DNA of 64,000 nucleotides, taken from assembly GCF_002846415.1 (NCBI RefSeq), contig NZ_PJMX01000001.1, positions 7,998,001 to 8,062,000 on the forward strand. The letters are read 5' to 3'. Made by a program: the position numbers and the translations under genes. This document shows, in pieces, positions 8,615-19,712 of this stretch. Origin of the DNA: Streptomyces sp. TLI_146 (GTDB lineage: Bacteria; Actinomycetota; Actinomycetes; Streptomycetales; Streptomycetaceae). Position 1 is the stretch's first letter; each line of letters begins with the position of its first letter. The notes under the pieces were generated by a model. It worked only from the letters and a program-made list of their open reading frames with translations. It did no database searches and was not told the DNA's origin.

Positions 8615-11503
8615 ATGGAACATCCTCCACGGCCTCCCTCGGGCCGGATCCGGTACTGGGCGGCGGGCGGCGCCGCCCTCATGCTGGCCGCGCCCCTCCT
8701 CGCCGCCACCACGGCGCACGGCCCGTCGGCCCGCGCCGACGGCACGGTCGACGTCACGGTGGTACGGGACGTGGACTCCGACGGCAGCTGGACCCCGGCC
8801 CTGGAAGTCGGGGAGCGGGGCATCCCCGTCACGATCACCGATGCGGCGGGGACAGCCCGTACCGCGGTCACCGCGGACGACGGCAAGGTGCGGTTCGCGC
8901 CCTCGGCGCTCGGACTGACCGGCGGGCGCTACCAGGTCGAGGCGGTCATCCCGCCCGACAAGCGGTTCCTGCGCCCGGCCCAGGCGGGCGGGCCCGCCCC
9001 GTCGCTGTCGTCCCTTGTCGAGTTCGTCGACGTGACCGGGGGAAGGAACGCCTCGGTCGTGACCGGTGTCCACGTCCCGGCCGACTACTGCCAGGCCAAC
9101 CCGACGCTGGCCACGCCGTGCTCGCATCAGAGCGCGCCCGGCGCGGTGGGCACCAAGGCCCTGGTGTCCTGGCCGTACGACCGCGCCGGCGACGGCCCGG
9201 CACCGGCCGATGAGGCCACCTTCGAGCAGATCGGCGCCACCTACGGCCTCGCCCACAGGCGCGACACCGACCAGCTGTTCGTCGGCGCGCTCACCAAGCG
9301 CCTGATGCCGTACGGGCCGGCCGGTCCCGGGGGCATCTACGTCGTGGACCGCAAGACGAAGCAGACCTCGCTGTTCGCGACGGTCCCGGACGCAGGCGAC
9401 GCCGAGCACTCCGCGGACCTCACCCGGGACACCCTGGAGATCAACGACGCGGTCGGCAGGGAGGCCCTGGGCGACCTCGACCTGGCCGACGACGGCCACA
9501 CGTTGTACGCGGTGGGGCTCAAGGCCAAGAGCCTCTACGTCTACGACACCACCGGCGCCGGACCCGGCAGGCCGGCGGCCCGGCCCCGGCAGACCCTCGC
9601 CATCCCGGACCCCGGCTGCCCGAGCGGCGCGGACGACTGGCGCCCGTACGGTCTGGGCTTCCACGACGGCGCCCTGTACGTGGGCGGCACGTGCAGCGCC
9701 GAGTCGTCGCAGAAGGACGCGGACCTGCGCGCGTATGTGCTGAAGCTGAACGGCACCTCGTTCTCGACCGTCGTCTCCCACGACCTCGCCTTCGAGCGGG
9801 GCATGGGCTACGGGTCGGTCAAGGGCGACACCCACTGGCGGCACTGGCTGAAGACCTGGGATCCGTACGCCTGGTTCAAGCAGGCCAACTTCCCCCAGCC
9901 GCTGCTGTCCGACATCGTCTTCGACCGCGACGGCTCGATGATCCTGGGCTTCCGGGACCGGCTCGGCGACCAGGCCGGTTACGAGGCCCTGCCGCCCGAG
10001 GGCGTCACCAACGACACCGCGCAGCGCTCGCTGTTCCCGGCCATGGGCGACGTCACCCGGGTGTGCAAGAAGGGCGCCGAGTGGGTGTGGGACAGCACCT
10101 CGGCGGACTGCCCCAACCACTTCGTCAACGGCAGCGCGCCGCCGCAGCAGGACGGGGTGAAGGAGTACTACTACGGCGACTCCACGCTCGGCCAGCTCGC
10201 GGAGTCGCTCCAGGGCGGCCTCGCGTTCGCTCCGCGCTTCACCAAGACCGTGGCGACCATCGTCGACCCGCTGGACATCTTCACCGGCGGTGTACGCAAG
10301 CTCGACAACACCACGGGCGCGGGCTCGGACGACTACGAAGTGGACGGCGGAACCGGCTCCTTCGGCAAGGCCAACGGCCTGGGCGACCTGGAGCTCCTGT
10401 GCGACGAGGCGCCGGTGCAGATCGGCAACCGGGTCTGGTTCGACCGCGACCGCGACGGCATCCAGGGCCCGGCCGAGGAGCCCATCCCCGGCGCGACGGT
10501 GACCCTGCTCGACAAGGACGGCAACGTCGTCGACCGCACCAGGACCGATGGGCGCGGCGAGTACTACTTCCAGGTCAAGCCGCACACCGAGTACCAGATC
10601 AGGTTCGACGTGACCACGGCCGACACCGGCGGCATCCCCGAGAAGCCCGCGCCCCGGGACCTCGTACCCACGGAGAAGGACCAGGGACACAACCGGTCCA
10701 TCGACTCCGACCCCGACCCGCGCACCCAGACCGACCGGCTCACCACCGGGGCGGCGGGCGACAACGACCACACCCACGACGCCGGTTACCACATCCCGCC
10801 CAAGGGACAGGTGAGCGTCGTCAAGCACGACGCCGGGACGGGCAGACCGCTGCCCGGAGCGGTCTTCCAGCTGTGGCGGGAGACCAACGGGCACGACGGC
10901 CTGCAGACCACCGGGGACGGGCCCGACACCCGGCAGGGCGCCGCGTGCACGACCGGCGCGGACGGCACGTGCACGGTCACGGACCTGCCGCTCGGGTCGT
11001 ACTACTGGCAGGAGACCAAGGCCCCCGACGGCCATGTCCTGCCGGTGCCCGGCGTCTTCGGACCGCTGCGCCTGACGGCCGCCCACGCCGAGAAGGGGGT
11101 CTCGATCACCGTCGACAACCACCCCGTCCAGGGCAGGATCAAGATCCTCAAGCAGGACGCCACTTCCCGCGAGCCCCTGCGGGGCGCCGTGTTCGAGCTG
11201 TGGCAGGAGACGAACGGGACGGGCGGGTTGCAGACCGGCGGTGCCACCCCCGACACCAAGCACGGCGCGGCCTGCGCCACCGACGGACAGGGCCACTGCA
11301 CCTTCACCGGCCTCCCGCTCGGCATCTACTACCTGCGGGAGACCGCGGTGCCCGAGGGCTACCGCCTGCCCGCGCAGCCGGTGACCGGGCCGTACACGGT
11401 GACGGCCGCCAACGCCGCGCAGGGCATCGACGTCAGCCTCGTGAACCAGCGGGGCGAACCGGACAAGGGGAAGGGCAAGGGAGGCAAGGGCGGGCCGCGT
11501 TGA
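8615..11503 (+). CDS. large secreted SdrD/SpaA-type Cna-B repeat protein
   Basis: 962 residues. The signal is RYWAAGGAALMLAAPLLAATTAHGPSARA. Residues about 40-110 form a Cna-B-like start. About 180-590 form an unannotated propeller-like region with GLAHRRDTDQLFVGAL and DIVFDRDGSMILGFRDR. About 605-700 form an SdrD B-like domain (NRVWFDRDRDGIQGPAEEPIPGA). Two SpaA-like repeats follow, starting VVKHDAGTGRPLPGAVFQLW and ILKQDATSREPLRGAVFELW. The protein ends in a Lys/Gly-rich tail with no LPXTG or membrane anchor, so it is either released or held by the charged tail. Cna-B domains often carry internal isopeptide bonds. Confidence 0.88.
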   Translation: MEHPPRPPSGRIRYWAAGGAALMLAAPLLAATTAHGPSARADGTVDVTVVRDVDSDGSWTPALEVGERGIPVTITDAAGTARTAVTADDGKVRFAPSALGLTGGRYQVEAVIPPDKRFLRPAQAGGPAPSLSSLVEFVDVTGGRNASVVTGVHVPADYCQANPTLATPCSHQSAPGAVGTKALVSWPYDRAGDGPAPADEATFEQIGATYGLAHRRDTDQLFVGALTKRLMPYGPAGPGGIYVVDRKTKQTSLFATVPDAGDAEHSADLTRDTLEINDAVGREALGDLDLADDGHTLYAVGLKAKSLYVYDTTGAGPGRPAARPRQTLAIPDPGCPSGADDWRPYGLGFHDGALYVGGTCSAESSQKDADLRAYVLKLNGTSFSTVVSHDLAFERGMGYGSVKGDTHWRHWLKTWDPYAWFKQANFPQPLLSDIVFDRDGSMILGFRDRLGDQAGYEALPPEGVTNDTAQRSLFPAMGDVTRVCKKGAEWVWDSTSADCPNHFVNGSAPPQQDGVKEYYYGDSTLGQLAESLQGGLAFAPRFTKTVATIVDPLDIFTGGVRKLDNTTGAGSDDYEVDGGTGSFGKANGLGDLELLCDEAPVQIGNRVWFDRDRDGIQGPAEEPIPGATVTLLDKDGNVVDRTRTDGRGEYYFQVKPHTEYQIRFDVTTADTGGIPEKPAPRDLVPTEKDQGHNRSIDSDPDPRTQTDRLTTGAAGDNDHTHDAGYHIPPKGQVSVVKHDAGTGRPLPGAVFQLWRETNGHDGLQTTGDGPDTRQGAACTTGADGTCTVTDLPLGSYYWQETKAPDGHVLPVPGVFGPLRLTAAHAEKGVSITVDNHPVQGRIKILKQDATSREPLRGAVFELWQETNGTGGLQTGGATPDTKHGAACATDGQGHCTFTGLPLGIYYLRETAVPEGYRLPAQPVTGPYTVTAANAAQGIDVSLVNQRGEPDKGKGKGGKGGPR

Positions 11504-11526
11504 CCTGACCCGCACGGCCTCACTCC

Positions 11527-11564
11527 ACGGGCCCCCGAGCGTGTTCGCGCACTCGGGGGCCCGT
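11527..11564. terminator. strong bidirectional terminator
   Basis: Arms ACGGGCCCCCGAG (11527-11539) and CTCGGGGGCCCGT (11552-11564) are a perfect 13-bp match, with partial further pairing to a TTCG loop. It sits between the convergent Cna-B protein and LysR genes. Confidence 0.9.
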
Positions 11565-11566
11565 CG

Positions 11567-12532
11567 TCATGGCTCCACCGGTTCCTCGCCCGGTCGGTGC
11601 TCCAGCCACCGCGCGTACGCGGGGCTGTCGGCGCGGGCGTTCGCGTAACCGGTGCGCACGGTGCGGAGGATCTCCGTGTGGTGCGGGGCGAGCGGTCCGT
11701 CGCGGCGCCAGGCCAGAACATGGCGGTAGTGGAGCGGATTTCCGGCCAGCGGGCGCACGGCGACACCGGGGACCTCGATGAACGTGGCCTGGCACAGGCT
11801 GACGGCCAGTCCGGCCCGCACGATCTCGATCAGCTGGCGCCCCTCGGCCTCGTACGGGGCGAACGGGCGGCGGTGGGTCAGGGCGCAGACCGACGACCAG
11901 TACTCACGGGTGCGGTCCCGGTCCGGGCCGGGCACCGCCCAGTCCTCGTCCAGGAGCCGGGCCAGGTCCACCTCCCGCTGTGCGGCCAGCGGATGGGCCG
12001 CGGGCAGCAGCGCGAAGACGGGCTCGGTGGCGAACGGGACGAGGACCACGCCGTCGCGCGGCAGCAGCTCGTCGTGGGGGTTGTCACCGAGGACGGCGGC
12101 CTCCAGCCGGCCCGCGGCCACGTCCTCCAGGAGCGGCACGGGGGAGGAGTGCGAGCGGGCGGTGACCTCGGTTCCGGGCAGCGACTTCCGTACGGCCAGG
12201 ATGAGATGGCCGAGGAGCGGGCCCCCGACGGAACCGAGGCGGACGCGGTCCGGAGCCGACATCCGGCGGGCGGCGCGGGTGGTGTCCGCGAGCAGGCCGT
12301 CGACGCCCGGCAGGATCGACTGGGCGCGGGTGAGGACCAGTTCACCGAAACCGGTGGGGACCGCGCCGTCCCTTCTGCGGTCGAAGAGCGCCCCGCCGAG
12401 CATGGTCTCGATGCGGCGCAGCTGCGCGCTGAGCCCGGGCTGGGTCATACGCAGCGCGGCGGCCGCCTTGGTGAGGCTCCCGGCCTCCGCGATCGCGCAC
12501 ACCACCCGCAGGTGCCGCAGCTCCAGATCCAT
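11567..12532 (-). CDS. LysR-family transcriptional regulator
   Basis: 321 residues from ATG 12532. The N-terminal winged HTH reads LELRHLRVVCAIAEAGSLTKAAAALRMTQPGLSAQLRRIE (about residues 3-42). A periplasmic-binding-like effector domain fills the rest. It is divergent from the first M6-type protease with about 100 bases between starts, so control of that gene is the natural guess. It is the only regulator inside the proposed peptide/hydroxyproline block and therefore a candidate for the wider set of sites, though this is not shown by the sequence. Confidence 0.9.
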   Translation of the reverse strand: MDLELRHLRVVCAIAEAGSLTKAAAALRMTQPGLSAQLRRIETMLGGALFDRRRDGAVPTGFGELVLTRAQSILPGVDGLLADTTRAARRMSAPDRVRLGSVGGPLLGHLILAVRKSLPGTEVTARSHSSPVPLLEDVAAGRLEAAVLGDNPHDELLPRDGVVLVPFATEPVFALLPAAHPLAAQREVDLARLLDEDWAVPGPDRDRTREYWSSVCALTHRRPFAPYEAEGRQLIEIVRAGLAVSLCQATFIEVPGVAVRPLAGNPLHYRHVLAWRRDGPLAPHHTEILRTVRTGYANARADSPAYARWLEHRPGEEPVEP

Positions 12533-12591
12533 GGCGCGGATGTTATGGAGCGACGACATCTTTCGGACAGGGGCGGGACCCCTCCACTCTT

Positions 12592-12607
12592 ATGTGAAAT
12601 GTCACAT
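12592..12607. promoter_or_regulatory. palindromic operator ATGTGAAATGTCACAT before the M6 protease gene
   Basis: Arms ATGTGA and TCACAT flank AATG, 27 bases before the protease start and 60 bases before the LysR start. Related GTGAAAT sites occur at 19719-19735, 19812-19828 and 22971-22982. Confidence 0.7.
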
Positions 12608-12633
12608 GCCATTCATCTGGAGGTTGTGAGGCC

Positions 12634-13860
12634 ATGAGACGTACTGCTCCTTCTCCCCACGCCAAGTACCGGCCCGCGGCGCGGCCTTGGCCGCCCATGC
12701 GCCGGGAACTCCCGCTGCTGGCCCTCGCCCTGCTGCTCCTCCTGCTGGGCGTGGCCCCGGCCCGCGCGCAGGCCGACGCCGCCACCGACTGCGCGCTGCG
12801 CGGCACCACCGGCTGGTCGGACGAGGGGCACGCCACCGACCACTCCGTCTTCCAGCGCTCGACCGGCACCCTCAAGGTCGCCATGATCTTCGTGGACTTC
12901 CCGGACGCGGCGGCCACCGAGGCGCCGGCCGACGACGCGGCGCGGCTCACGCCGGGCGCCGACTGGCTGTGGAACGCCTCGTACGGGAAGCTGTGGCTCG
13001 CCATCAGCCAGTACCGGCAGTGGGTGCGTATGCCGCACGACTCCACCTCGTACGGATTCGCGCGCGGACTGAGCCACGAAGCCCACGAGGCGTACGTCAG
13101 GGATGCGGTCGGGGCCGCCGACCCGGCGGTGGACTTCTCCCGCTTCGACATGGTCTACGTCGTCCCCACCAGGAACGCGAAGGCCATCTCCTTCACCCCG
13201 ACCTATGTGTACGAGCCGGGCACCGCGGGCGTCGTCGCCGACGGCACGACCGTGAAGTGGGCGGTCACCTTCGGCCAGGACATGTGGAACTGGGGCCCCA
13301 AACTGCTCGGCCACGAAACCGCGCACACCCTGGGCCTGCCGGACCTGTACGCCTTCGACGCGGGGACCGACGCCCACCGGTTCATCGGCGGCTGGGACGT
13401 CATGGGGCTGATAGGCGGGAAGGCGTCGCAGTACTTCGGGTGGGAGTCGTGGAAGCTCGGCTGGACCGACGACGGCCAGGTCGTCTGTCAGGCTTCGCGC
13501 GGCAGCCGCACGGTGGACCTCACCGCCGTCGAGTACGGCAGCGGGACCAAGATCGCCGTGGTGCCGACCGGGCCGACGACCGCGTACGTCGTCGAATCGC
13601 GCCGCGCGGTGCAGGCGGACACGGCGGCCTGCTCGACCGGCGCGCTCGTGTACAAGGTCGACACGTCCGTGGCGACCGGGTACGGGCCGATCCGCGTCGT
13701 GGACGCCAAGCCCGCCGCCACCCCGGCCGCCGGCTGCCGTCCGCTGGACGACGCGCCGTACTGGGCCGGCGAGTCGTTCGCGGATCCCGCGGCCGGGGTG
13801 CGGATCGACGTGCTGAGTGCGGACGGGTACGGGGAGCGGGTGCGCGTCACCAAGTCGTAG
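12634..13860 (+). CDS. secreted M6-type metalloprotease (paralog 1)
   Basis: 408 residues. The signal is RRELPLLALALLLLLLGVAPARA. The zinc motif HETAH is at residues 227-231 inside GHETAHTLGLPDLYAF, as in M6/immune-inhibitor-A-like metallopeptidases. The preceding VKWAVTFGQDMWNWG and following GGWDVMGLIGG segments are shared with the second copy at 26889-28073. It should cut proteins outside the cell. Cysteine pairs (VVCQAS, AACSTG, AGCRPL) suggest disulfides. A second in-frame ATG lies 63 bases downstream, closer to the signal core. Neighbours suggest that peptides released here feed the transporter cluster. Confidence 0.85.
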   Translation: MRRTAPSPHAKYRPAARPWPPMRRELPLLALALLLLLLGVAPARAQADAATDCALRGTTGWSDEGHATDHSVFQRSTGTLKVAMIFVDFPDAAATEAPADDAARLTPGADWLWNASYGKLWLAISQYRQWVRMPHDSTSYGFARGLSHEAHEAYVRDAVGAADPAVDFSRFDMVYVVPTRNAKAISFTPTYVYEPGTAGVVADGTTVKWAVTFGQDMWNWGPKLLGHETAHTLGLPDLYAFDAGTDAHRFIGGWDVMGLIGGKASQYFGWESWKLGWTDDGQVVCQASRGSRTVDLTAVEYGSGTKIAVVPTGPTTAYVVESRRAVQADTAACSTGALVYKVDTSVATGYGPIRVVDAKPAATPAAGCRPLDDAPYWAGESFADPAAGVRIDVLSADGYGERVRVTKS

Positions 13861-13880
13861 ACGGCTCGGTGCGCGCACGG

Positions 13881-13916
13881 GTGTGCCCCGGAACCGTTCG
13901 CGGTTGCGGGGCACAC
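13881..13916. terminator. hairpin terminator with TTCG loop
   Basis: Arms GTGTGCCCCGGAACCG (13881-13896) and CGGTTGCGGGGCACAC (13901-13916) match with one mismatch around a TTCG loop. It lies between the convergent protease and ABC transporter operon ends. Confidence 0.9.
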
Positions 13917-13921
13917 CCTCG

Positions 13922-14898
13922 TCAGGCCGCCTCGGGGAAGTGACAGGCGACCTGGCGCGCCTCGCCCGGCGCGGCGATCCGCAGCACGGGCGTCTCGCTG
14001 CGGCACCGTTCCTGTGCCTTGGGGCAGCGGGGGTGGAAGGAGCAGCCCGGCGGGGGCGCGGCCGGGCTCGGCGGGTCGCCCAGGAGCGTGATGCGCTCGC
14101 GGGCCCGCTCGGCGGCCGGGTCGGGCAGCGGGACGGCGGAGAGCAGCGCGCGGGTGTAGGGGTGGGCCGGGGCCGTGTACACCCGCTCCTTCGCGCCGAT
14201 CTCGACGATCCGGCCCAGGTACATGACGGCGACGCGGTCGCAGACCCGCTTGACCACCGACAGGTCGTGGGCGATGAAGAGGTAGGCGAGCCCGAGTTCC
14301 CGTTGCAGGCGCTCCATCAGGTTGACGATCTGGGCCTGGACGGAGACGTCGAGGGCCGAGACGGGCTCGTCCGCGATGACCAGCCGGGGCCCGGTGGCCA
14401 GCGCGCGGGCGATGCCGATGCGCTGGGCCTGGCCGCCGGAGAACTCGTGCGGGAAGCGGTCGATCTGCTCGGGGATGAGCCCCACCAGGTCCATCAGCTC
14501 GGCGGCCCGCCGACGCGCGTCCGCCGCCGAACTCCCTTGGATCAACAGGGGATCGGAGATGATCCGTGCGACGGTCTGGCGCGGGTTGAGGGAGGAGTGC
14601 GGGTCCTGGAAGACCATCTGGATCTCGCGGCGCAGCGGTTTGAGCTCGCGCTGCGAGAGATGGCTGATGTCGTGGCCGTCGTAGGCGATCGAGCCGCTGG
14701 AGGGTTCGAGCAGGCGCACGATGGTGCGGCCGGTGGTGGACTTGCCGCAGCCGGACTCGCCGACCAGGCCGAGCGTCTCGCCCGGCGCCACGTCGAAGCT
14801 GATGCCGTCGACCGCCCGGACGGGAGCCGAGCCGCGCCGCCGGGCCGGATAGACCTTGGTCATGTCCCGTACGGACAGCAGGGGTTGGGTCGCTGTGG

Positions 14899-14902
<4 letters not shown>
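13922..14902 (-). CDS. oligopeptide/dipeptide ABC transporter ATPase (DppF/OppF type)
   Basis: 326 residues. Walker A GESGCGKST, Q-loop MVFQDPHSSLNPRQ, signature FSGGQAQRIGIARAL and Walker B LVIADEPVSALDVS are all intact. The C-terminal oligopeptide-transporter extension has the clustered cysteines CSFHPRCPKAQERC. It is the last gene of the five-gene transporter operon, and its ATG overlaps the end of the partner ATPase gene by four bases. It powers peptide uptake from the cytosolic side. Confidence 0.93.
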
Positions 14903-15956
<1,054 letters not shown>

Positions 15957-15957
<1 letters not shown>

Positions 15958-16943
15958 CAGTACCTCACTCGCGGGTCGACGACGGCGTAGAGCAGGTCGA
16001 CGGCCAGGTTGGCGACGACGATGAAGGCGGCGGCGAGCAGGGTCACCCCGAGGATGACGGGCTGGTCCCCGCTGGACAGGGCGCCGTAGAAGAGCCGTCC
16101 GATGCCCGGCAGCCCGAAGATGGACTCGGTGATCACCGCGCCCGCGAGCAGCCCGCCCAGGTCCATCCCGAAGATGGTCAGGATCGGCGTCATCCCCGCC
16201 CGCAGCCCGTGCTTGACCACGACCGTGCGGCGGGGCAGCCCCTTGGCGCGGGCGGTGCGGATGTACGGCTCCGCCATGGTCTCGATCATCGAACTGCGGC
16301 TCTGGCGCGCGTACATGGCCGCGTACAGGACGGCCAGCGCCAGCCAGGGCAGCAGCAGGTTGGACGCCCAGTGGACCGGGTCCGAGCCGAAGGGCACGTA
16401 CTGCGGATACGGCAGCAGTCCGGCGGTCCTGATCAGGCCGTAGATCAGCATCATGGAGGTGAAGTAGACGGGCAGCGAGGCGGCGGCGACCGCGCCGACC
16501 ATCAGGACCTTGTCGGTGAGGGTGTCCTTGCGCAGCGCCGCGGTGACCCCGGCGGACAAGCCGAGCACCAGCCACAGGACCGCCGAGCCCAGCGCGAGCG
16601 AGGCGGAGACGGGCAGCCGGTCCATGAGCAGGCCCCACACCGACTCGCTGTTCTCGTACGAGTAGCCCAGGCACGGGAAGTCGCAGTGCAGCGCGTACTG
16701 GCCGCTGCCCATGGTGCGGCCGGTGAAGATGCCGGAGGCGAACTCCCAGAACTGCTTCCAGATCGGCTCGTCCAGGCCCATGTGGGCGCGGATCGCCGCC
16801 AGCCGCTCGACGCTGCACGACTTGCCGCACGCGGCGGCGGCCGGGTCGGAGGGCAGCACGTAGAAGATGGTGAAGGTGACGGCGGCGATCGCGATCAGGA
16901 CGCCGGTCACGCCGAGCAGGCGGCGGCCGATGTAGAGGATCAT
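15957..16943 (-). CDS. peptide ABC transporter permease (DppB type)
   Basis: 328 residues with the N-terminal MILYIGRRLLGVTGVLIAIAAVTF helix and five further membrane segments. The EAA-type loop reads EPYIRTARAKGLPRRTVVVKHGLR. The large extracellular loop between helices 1 and 2 contains four cysteines (CGKSC, HCDFPC), which is unusual and could form disulfides. It overlaps its upstream partner by four bases. Confidence 0.92.
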
Positions 16944-17872
16944 GAGCGGCTTCCCCTCGGGTCGAGGATGTCGCGCAGCGCGTCGCCGAGCAGGGTGAAG
17001 GCGAGCACCGTGAGGAAGAGGCAGGCGCTCGGGATGACGAAGTACATGGGGTCCGTGTCGTAGAAGGCGACGCTCTCGGCGATCATCTGGCCCCAGGAGG
17101 GCGTGGGCGGGCGGACGCCGACGCCGAGGTAGCTCAGGGCCGCCTCGGTGGCGATCATGCCCGGGATGATCAGGGTGGTGTACGCGATGACGGGTCCCGC
17201 GACGCCCGGCAGGATGTCGCGGGTGAGGATCCGCCAGGGGCCCGAGCCGTTGACCCGCGCCGCGTCGACGTACTCGCGGTGTTTGAGCGAGAGGGTCTGG
17301 CCGCGGACGACGCGGGCGATGCCGGGCCAGCCGAACAGGCCGATCACGGCGGTCATCAGGGCGATGCGGTTGACGTCCTTGGCCACCGACATCATCGCGA
17401 TCATGAAGATGAGGGAGGGGAAGGACATGGTGAGGTCCATCAGCCTGCTGAGGACCGCGTCGGTGCGGCCGCCGAAGTAGCCGGCCGCGATCCCGGCGGC
17501 CGTCCCCGCGACCACGACGATCGCGGTCGCGGCGAAGGCGATCAGGAGGGAGACCTGGGCGCCGTGCACGACCCGGGCGAACAGGTCGCGCCCGGTGACG
17601 GGTTCCACGCCCAGCCAGTGGTCGGCGGAGATACCGCCGAGGGTCCCGAGCGGCTGACCGCCGAGATACGGGTCGACGGCGGTCTTGTCGAACTCCTCGG
17701 GCGACCAGCCGCCGAGCCTGCTGAGCAGGGGGGCGGCGGCCGCCATGACGACGAAGAGCGCCACGACGGCGAGGGAGATCTTGACGGAGGTGCGGCGGCG
17801 CAGTTCCGCGCGGGCCAGCTGCCAGGGGCCGCGGCCCGTCGGCGCGGCCGTCGGTGCGAGGGTGGTGGTCAT
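16940..17872 (-). CDS. peptide ABC transporter permease (DppC type)
   Basis: 310 residues from ATG 17872. The cytosolic N-terminus is followed by a first helix ISLAVVALFVVMAAAAPLL, then the conserved DHWLGVEPVTGRDLFARVVHGAQVSLLIA block and the EAA loop REYVDAARVNGSGPWRILTRDILP. It forms the heteromeric channel with the DppB-type permease. The longer upstream open frame would overlap the binding-protein gene and is rejected. Confidence 0.92.
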   Translation of the reverse strand: MTTTLAPTAAPTGRGPWQLARAELRRRTSVKISLAVVALFVVMAAAAPLLSRLGGWSPEEFDKTAVDPYLGGQPLGTLGGISADHWLGVEPVTGRDLFARVVHGAQVSLLIAFAATAIVVVAGTAAGIAAGYFGGRTDAVLSRLMDLTMSFPSLIFMIAMMSVAKDVNRIALMTAVIGLFGWPGIARVVRGQTLSLKHREYVDAARVNGSGPWRILTRDILPGVAGPVIAYTTLIIPGMIATEAALSYLGVGVRPPTPSWGQMIAESVAFYDTDPMYFVIPSACLFLTVLAFTLLGDALRDILDPRGSRS

Positions 17873-17886
17873 GGTCTGGCGGATCC

Positions 17887-19638
17887 TCAGCCCTGGCTCT
17901 TCGAGGGGTCCTTGAGGCCGGCCGTGGCGTAGTCGAGCTGACCGCCGAAGGAGGTCTGGCCGTAGGCGCCCGCGATGTTGGTGCCGAGCACCAGCGGCCA
18001 GCGGCGCACCAGGACCGGCACGGCCGGGGCCTTGGCGAGGATCTCGCCGTCCAGCTGCTGCCATGCGGCGTTGGCCTGCTTGGCGTCCGTCAGGGCGGCG
18101 ATCTCGTCCATCTTCTTCATGGTCGCGTCGTCGCGGAAGAGCGAGTGGTTGCCGGAGTTGCCCTTCTCCTTGATGTAGCGGCCGTCGAAGACGAACGGCA
18201 GGAAGGTGGACCCTGACGGGTAGTCAGGACACCAGCCCGTGTAGACCATGTCGGTGCGGTTCTTGGTGTCGCCGATCGTCGCGTAGAACGCGGACGGGTC
18301 CACGGTCTCGATGGTGACCTTGATCCCGGCCTTGCCGAGCGCCTGCTGGATCGCCTCGGCACGGCCCTTGTCGCCGGTGGAGACGGTCATCTTGGTGGTG
18401 AACCCGTCGGGCTTGCCCGCGTCCTTGAGGAGCTGCTTGGCCTTGGCCACGTCACCGGCAACCGGCGCCTTCACGGTGTCCGGCTGCTTGCCGCCGAAGA
18501 GGGAGGCGGGCATGTACGCGGTGGACGGGTCGTTGAAGGCGGGACCGCCGGACGAGGTGAGGACCGCGTCCTTGTCGAGGGCGAACTGCACGGCCTGGCG
18601 GACCTTCACGTCGTCGAACGGGGCGCGCCCGGTGTGCATCTGGACCATGTCGGTGCAGTTGGTGGACTCGGCGATCAGCCGCTTGCGGACCTCGGCGCTG
18701 GGCAGCACCTTGGCCGCGCTCTCCGGCCGCAGCGCGCCCCAGGACACGGCCGAGGCGTCGGCGCCCTGCGAGGCGATGAGGCGGTCGTCGATCTGGTTGG
18801 CCTTGAGCCCCATCACCATCACGAGCTTGTCCGGGTAGGCCTTGCGGACCTGGTCGGTGGCGGCGTCCCAGTGGGTGTTGCGCACCAGCACCAGCTTCTT
18901 GCCCCGCTGGTACGAGTCGATCTTGTACGGGCCCGAGGAGAACGGCCGGTTGTCGTACTGGGGCCCCTTGTCCTGCGCCTGGGGGACCGGCGCGAAGGTC
19001 GGCATCACGGTGGCGTTGGGGAACTCCGCGAAGGGCTTGCGCAGTTCGAAGACGATCGTGTGGTCGTCCGGCGTCTTGACCGAGTCCAGGTGCTTGCCCT
19101 GGGCCGGGCCCTGGTAGCCCTCGGCGCCGGCGAGGTAGCGGGCCGCGTAGTCGGCGCCGCCGGGCAGGTCGGGCGAGAAGGACCGCTCCACGTTGTACTT
19201 GACGTCCTGGGCGGTGACGGGGCTGCCGTCCTCGTACTTGACGCCCGGCTTCAGGTGGAAGGTCCAGGTCTTGGCGCCGTTGGACGAGGTGCCCAGGTCG
19301 GTGGCCAGGTCGGGCACCAGCTCGCTGCCGGCGGTGCCGGGGGCTGCCTTGTAGGTGACCAGGGTGCGGTAGAGCAGCCGGGTGCCGAAGTCCATGTCGC
19401 TCATGACCCAGTTGCGGGCCGGGTCGAGGTGGGTGAAGTCCTGGTTGGACAGGACGGTCAGGGTGCCGCCCTTCTGGGGAGTGCCGCCCACGGCGGTGCC
19501 CGCGTTGGCGGTCGCCGGGTTCTTGCCCCCGGTGTCCGGGCCCGCGTCCGAGTGCTTGGTCTTCGAGCAGCCCGTCGCCCCGAGGGCGAGGGACGCCGCC
19601 AGGGCGGTGGCGAGGGCGGTGAGGGTGCGCTTGTTCAT
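17887..19638 (-). CDS. peptide-binding lipoprotein of the ABC transporter (SBP family 5)
   Basis: 583 residues. The lipoprotein signal ends LALGATGC with the lipid cysteine at residue 24. The SBP_bac_5 body starts KGGTLTVLSNQDFTHLDPARNWVMSD, contains VKYNVERSFSPDLPGGADYAARYL, and has the late DMVYTGWCPDYPSG segment. It captures peptides outside the membrane and delivers them to the permeases encoded downstream. It is the first gene of the operon, and its promoter overlaps the shared operator. Family members bind di- to oligopeptides, sometimes other solutes; the neighbours favour proline- or hydroxyproline-rich peptides. Confidence 0.92.
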   Translation of the reverse strand: MNKRTLTALATALAASLALGATGCSKTKHSDAGPDTGGKNPATANAGTAVGGTPQKGGTLTVLSNQDFTHLDPARNWVMSDMDFGTRLLYRTLVTYKAAPGTAGSELVPDLATDLGTSSNGAKTWTFHLKPGVKYEDGSPVTAQDVKYNVERSFSPDLPGGADYAARYLAGAEGYQGPAQGKHLDSVKTPDDHTIVFELRKPFAEFPNATVMPTFAPVPQAQDKGPQYDNRPFSSGPYKIDSYQRGKKLVLVRNTHWDAATDQVRKAYPDKLVMVMGLKANQIDDRLIASQGADASAVSWGALRPESAAKVLPSAEVRKRLIAESTNCTDMVQMHTGRAPFDDVKVRQAVQFALDKDAVLTSSGGPAFNDPSTAYMPASLFGGKQPDTVKAPVAGDVAKAKQLLKDAGKPDGFTTKMTVSTGDKGRAEAIQQALGKAGIKVTIETVDPSAFYATIGDTKNRTDMVYTGWCPDYPSGSTFLPFVFDGRYIKEKGNSGNHSLFRDDATMKKMDEIAALTDAKQANAAWQQLDGEILAKAPAVPVLVRRWPLVLGTNIAGAYGQTSFGGQLDYATAGLKDPSKSQG

Positions 19639-19712
19639 CAGTGGTCACTCCGGGAGCGCGAGAGCGGTCTGGCAGCCAGCCGACAGCAGGAGCTGGCTGG
19701 AATGTGACCGGT

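Noticed and set aside
8573..11515. 980-codon open frame on the minus strand opposite the Cna-B protein
   Set aside because: It has no domain logic or ribosome site and is a codon-bias shadow of the real plus-strand gene.
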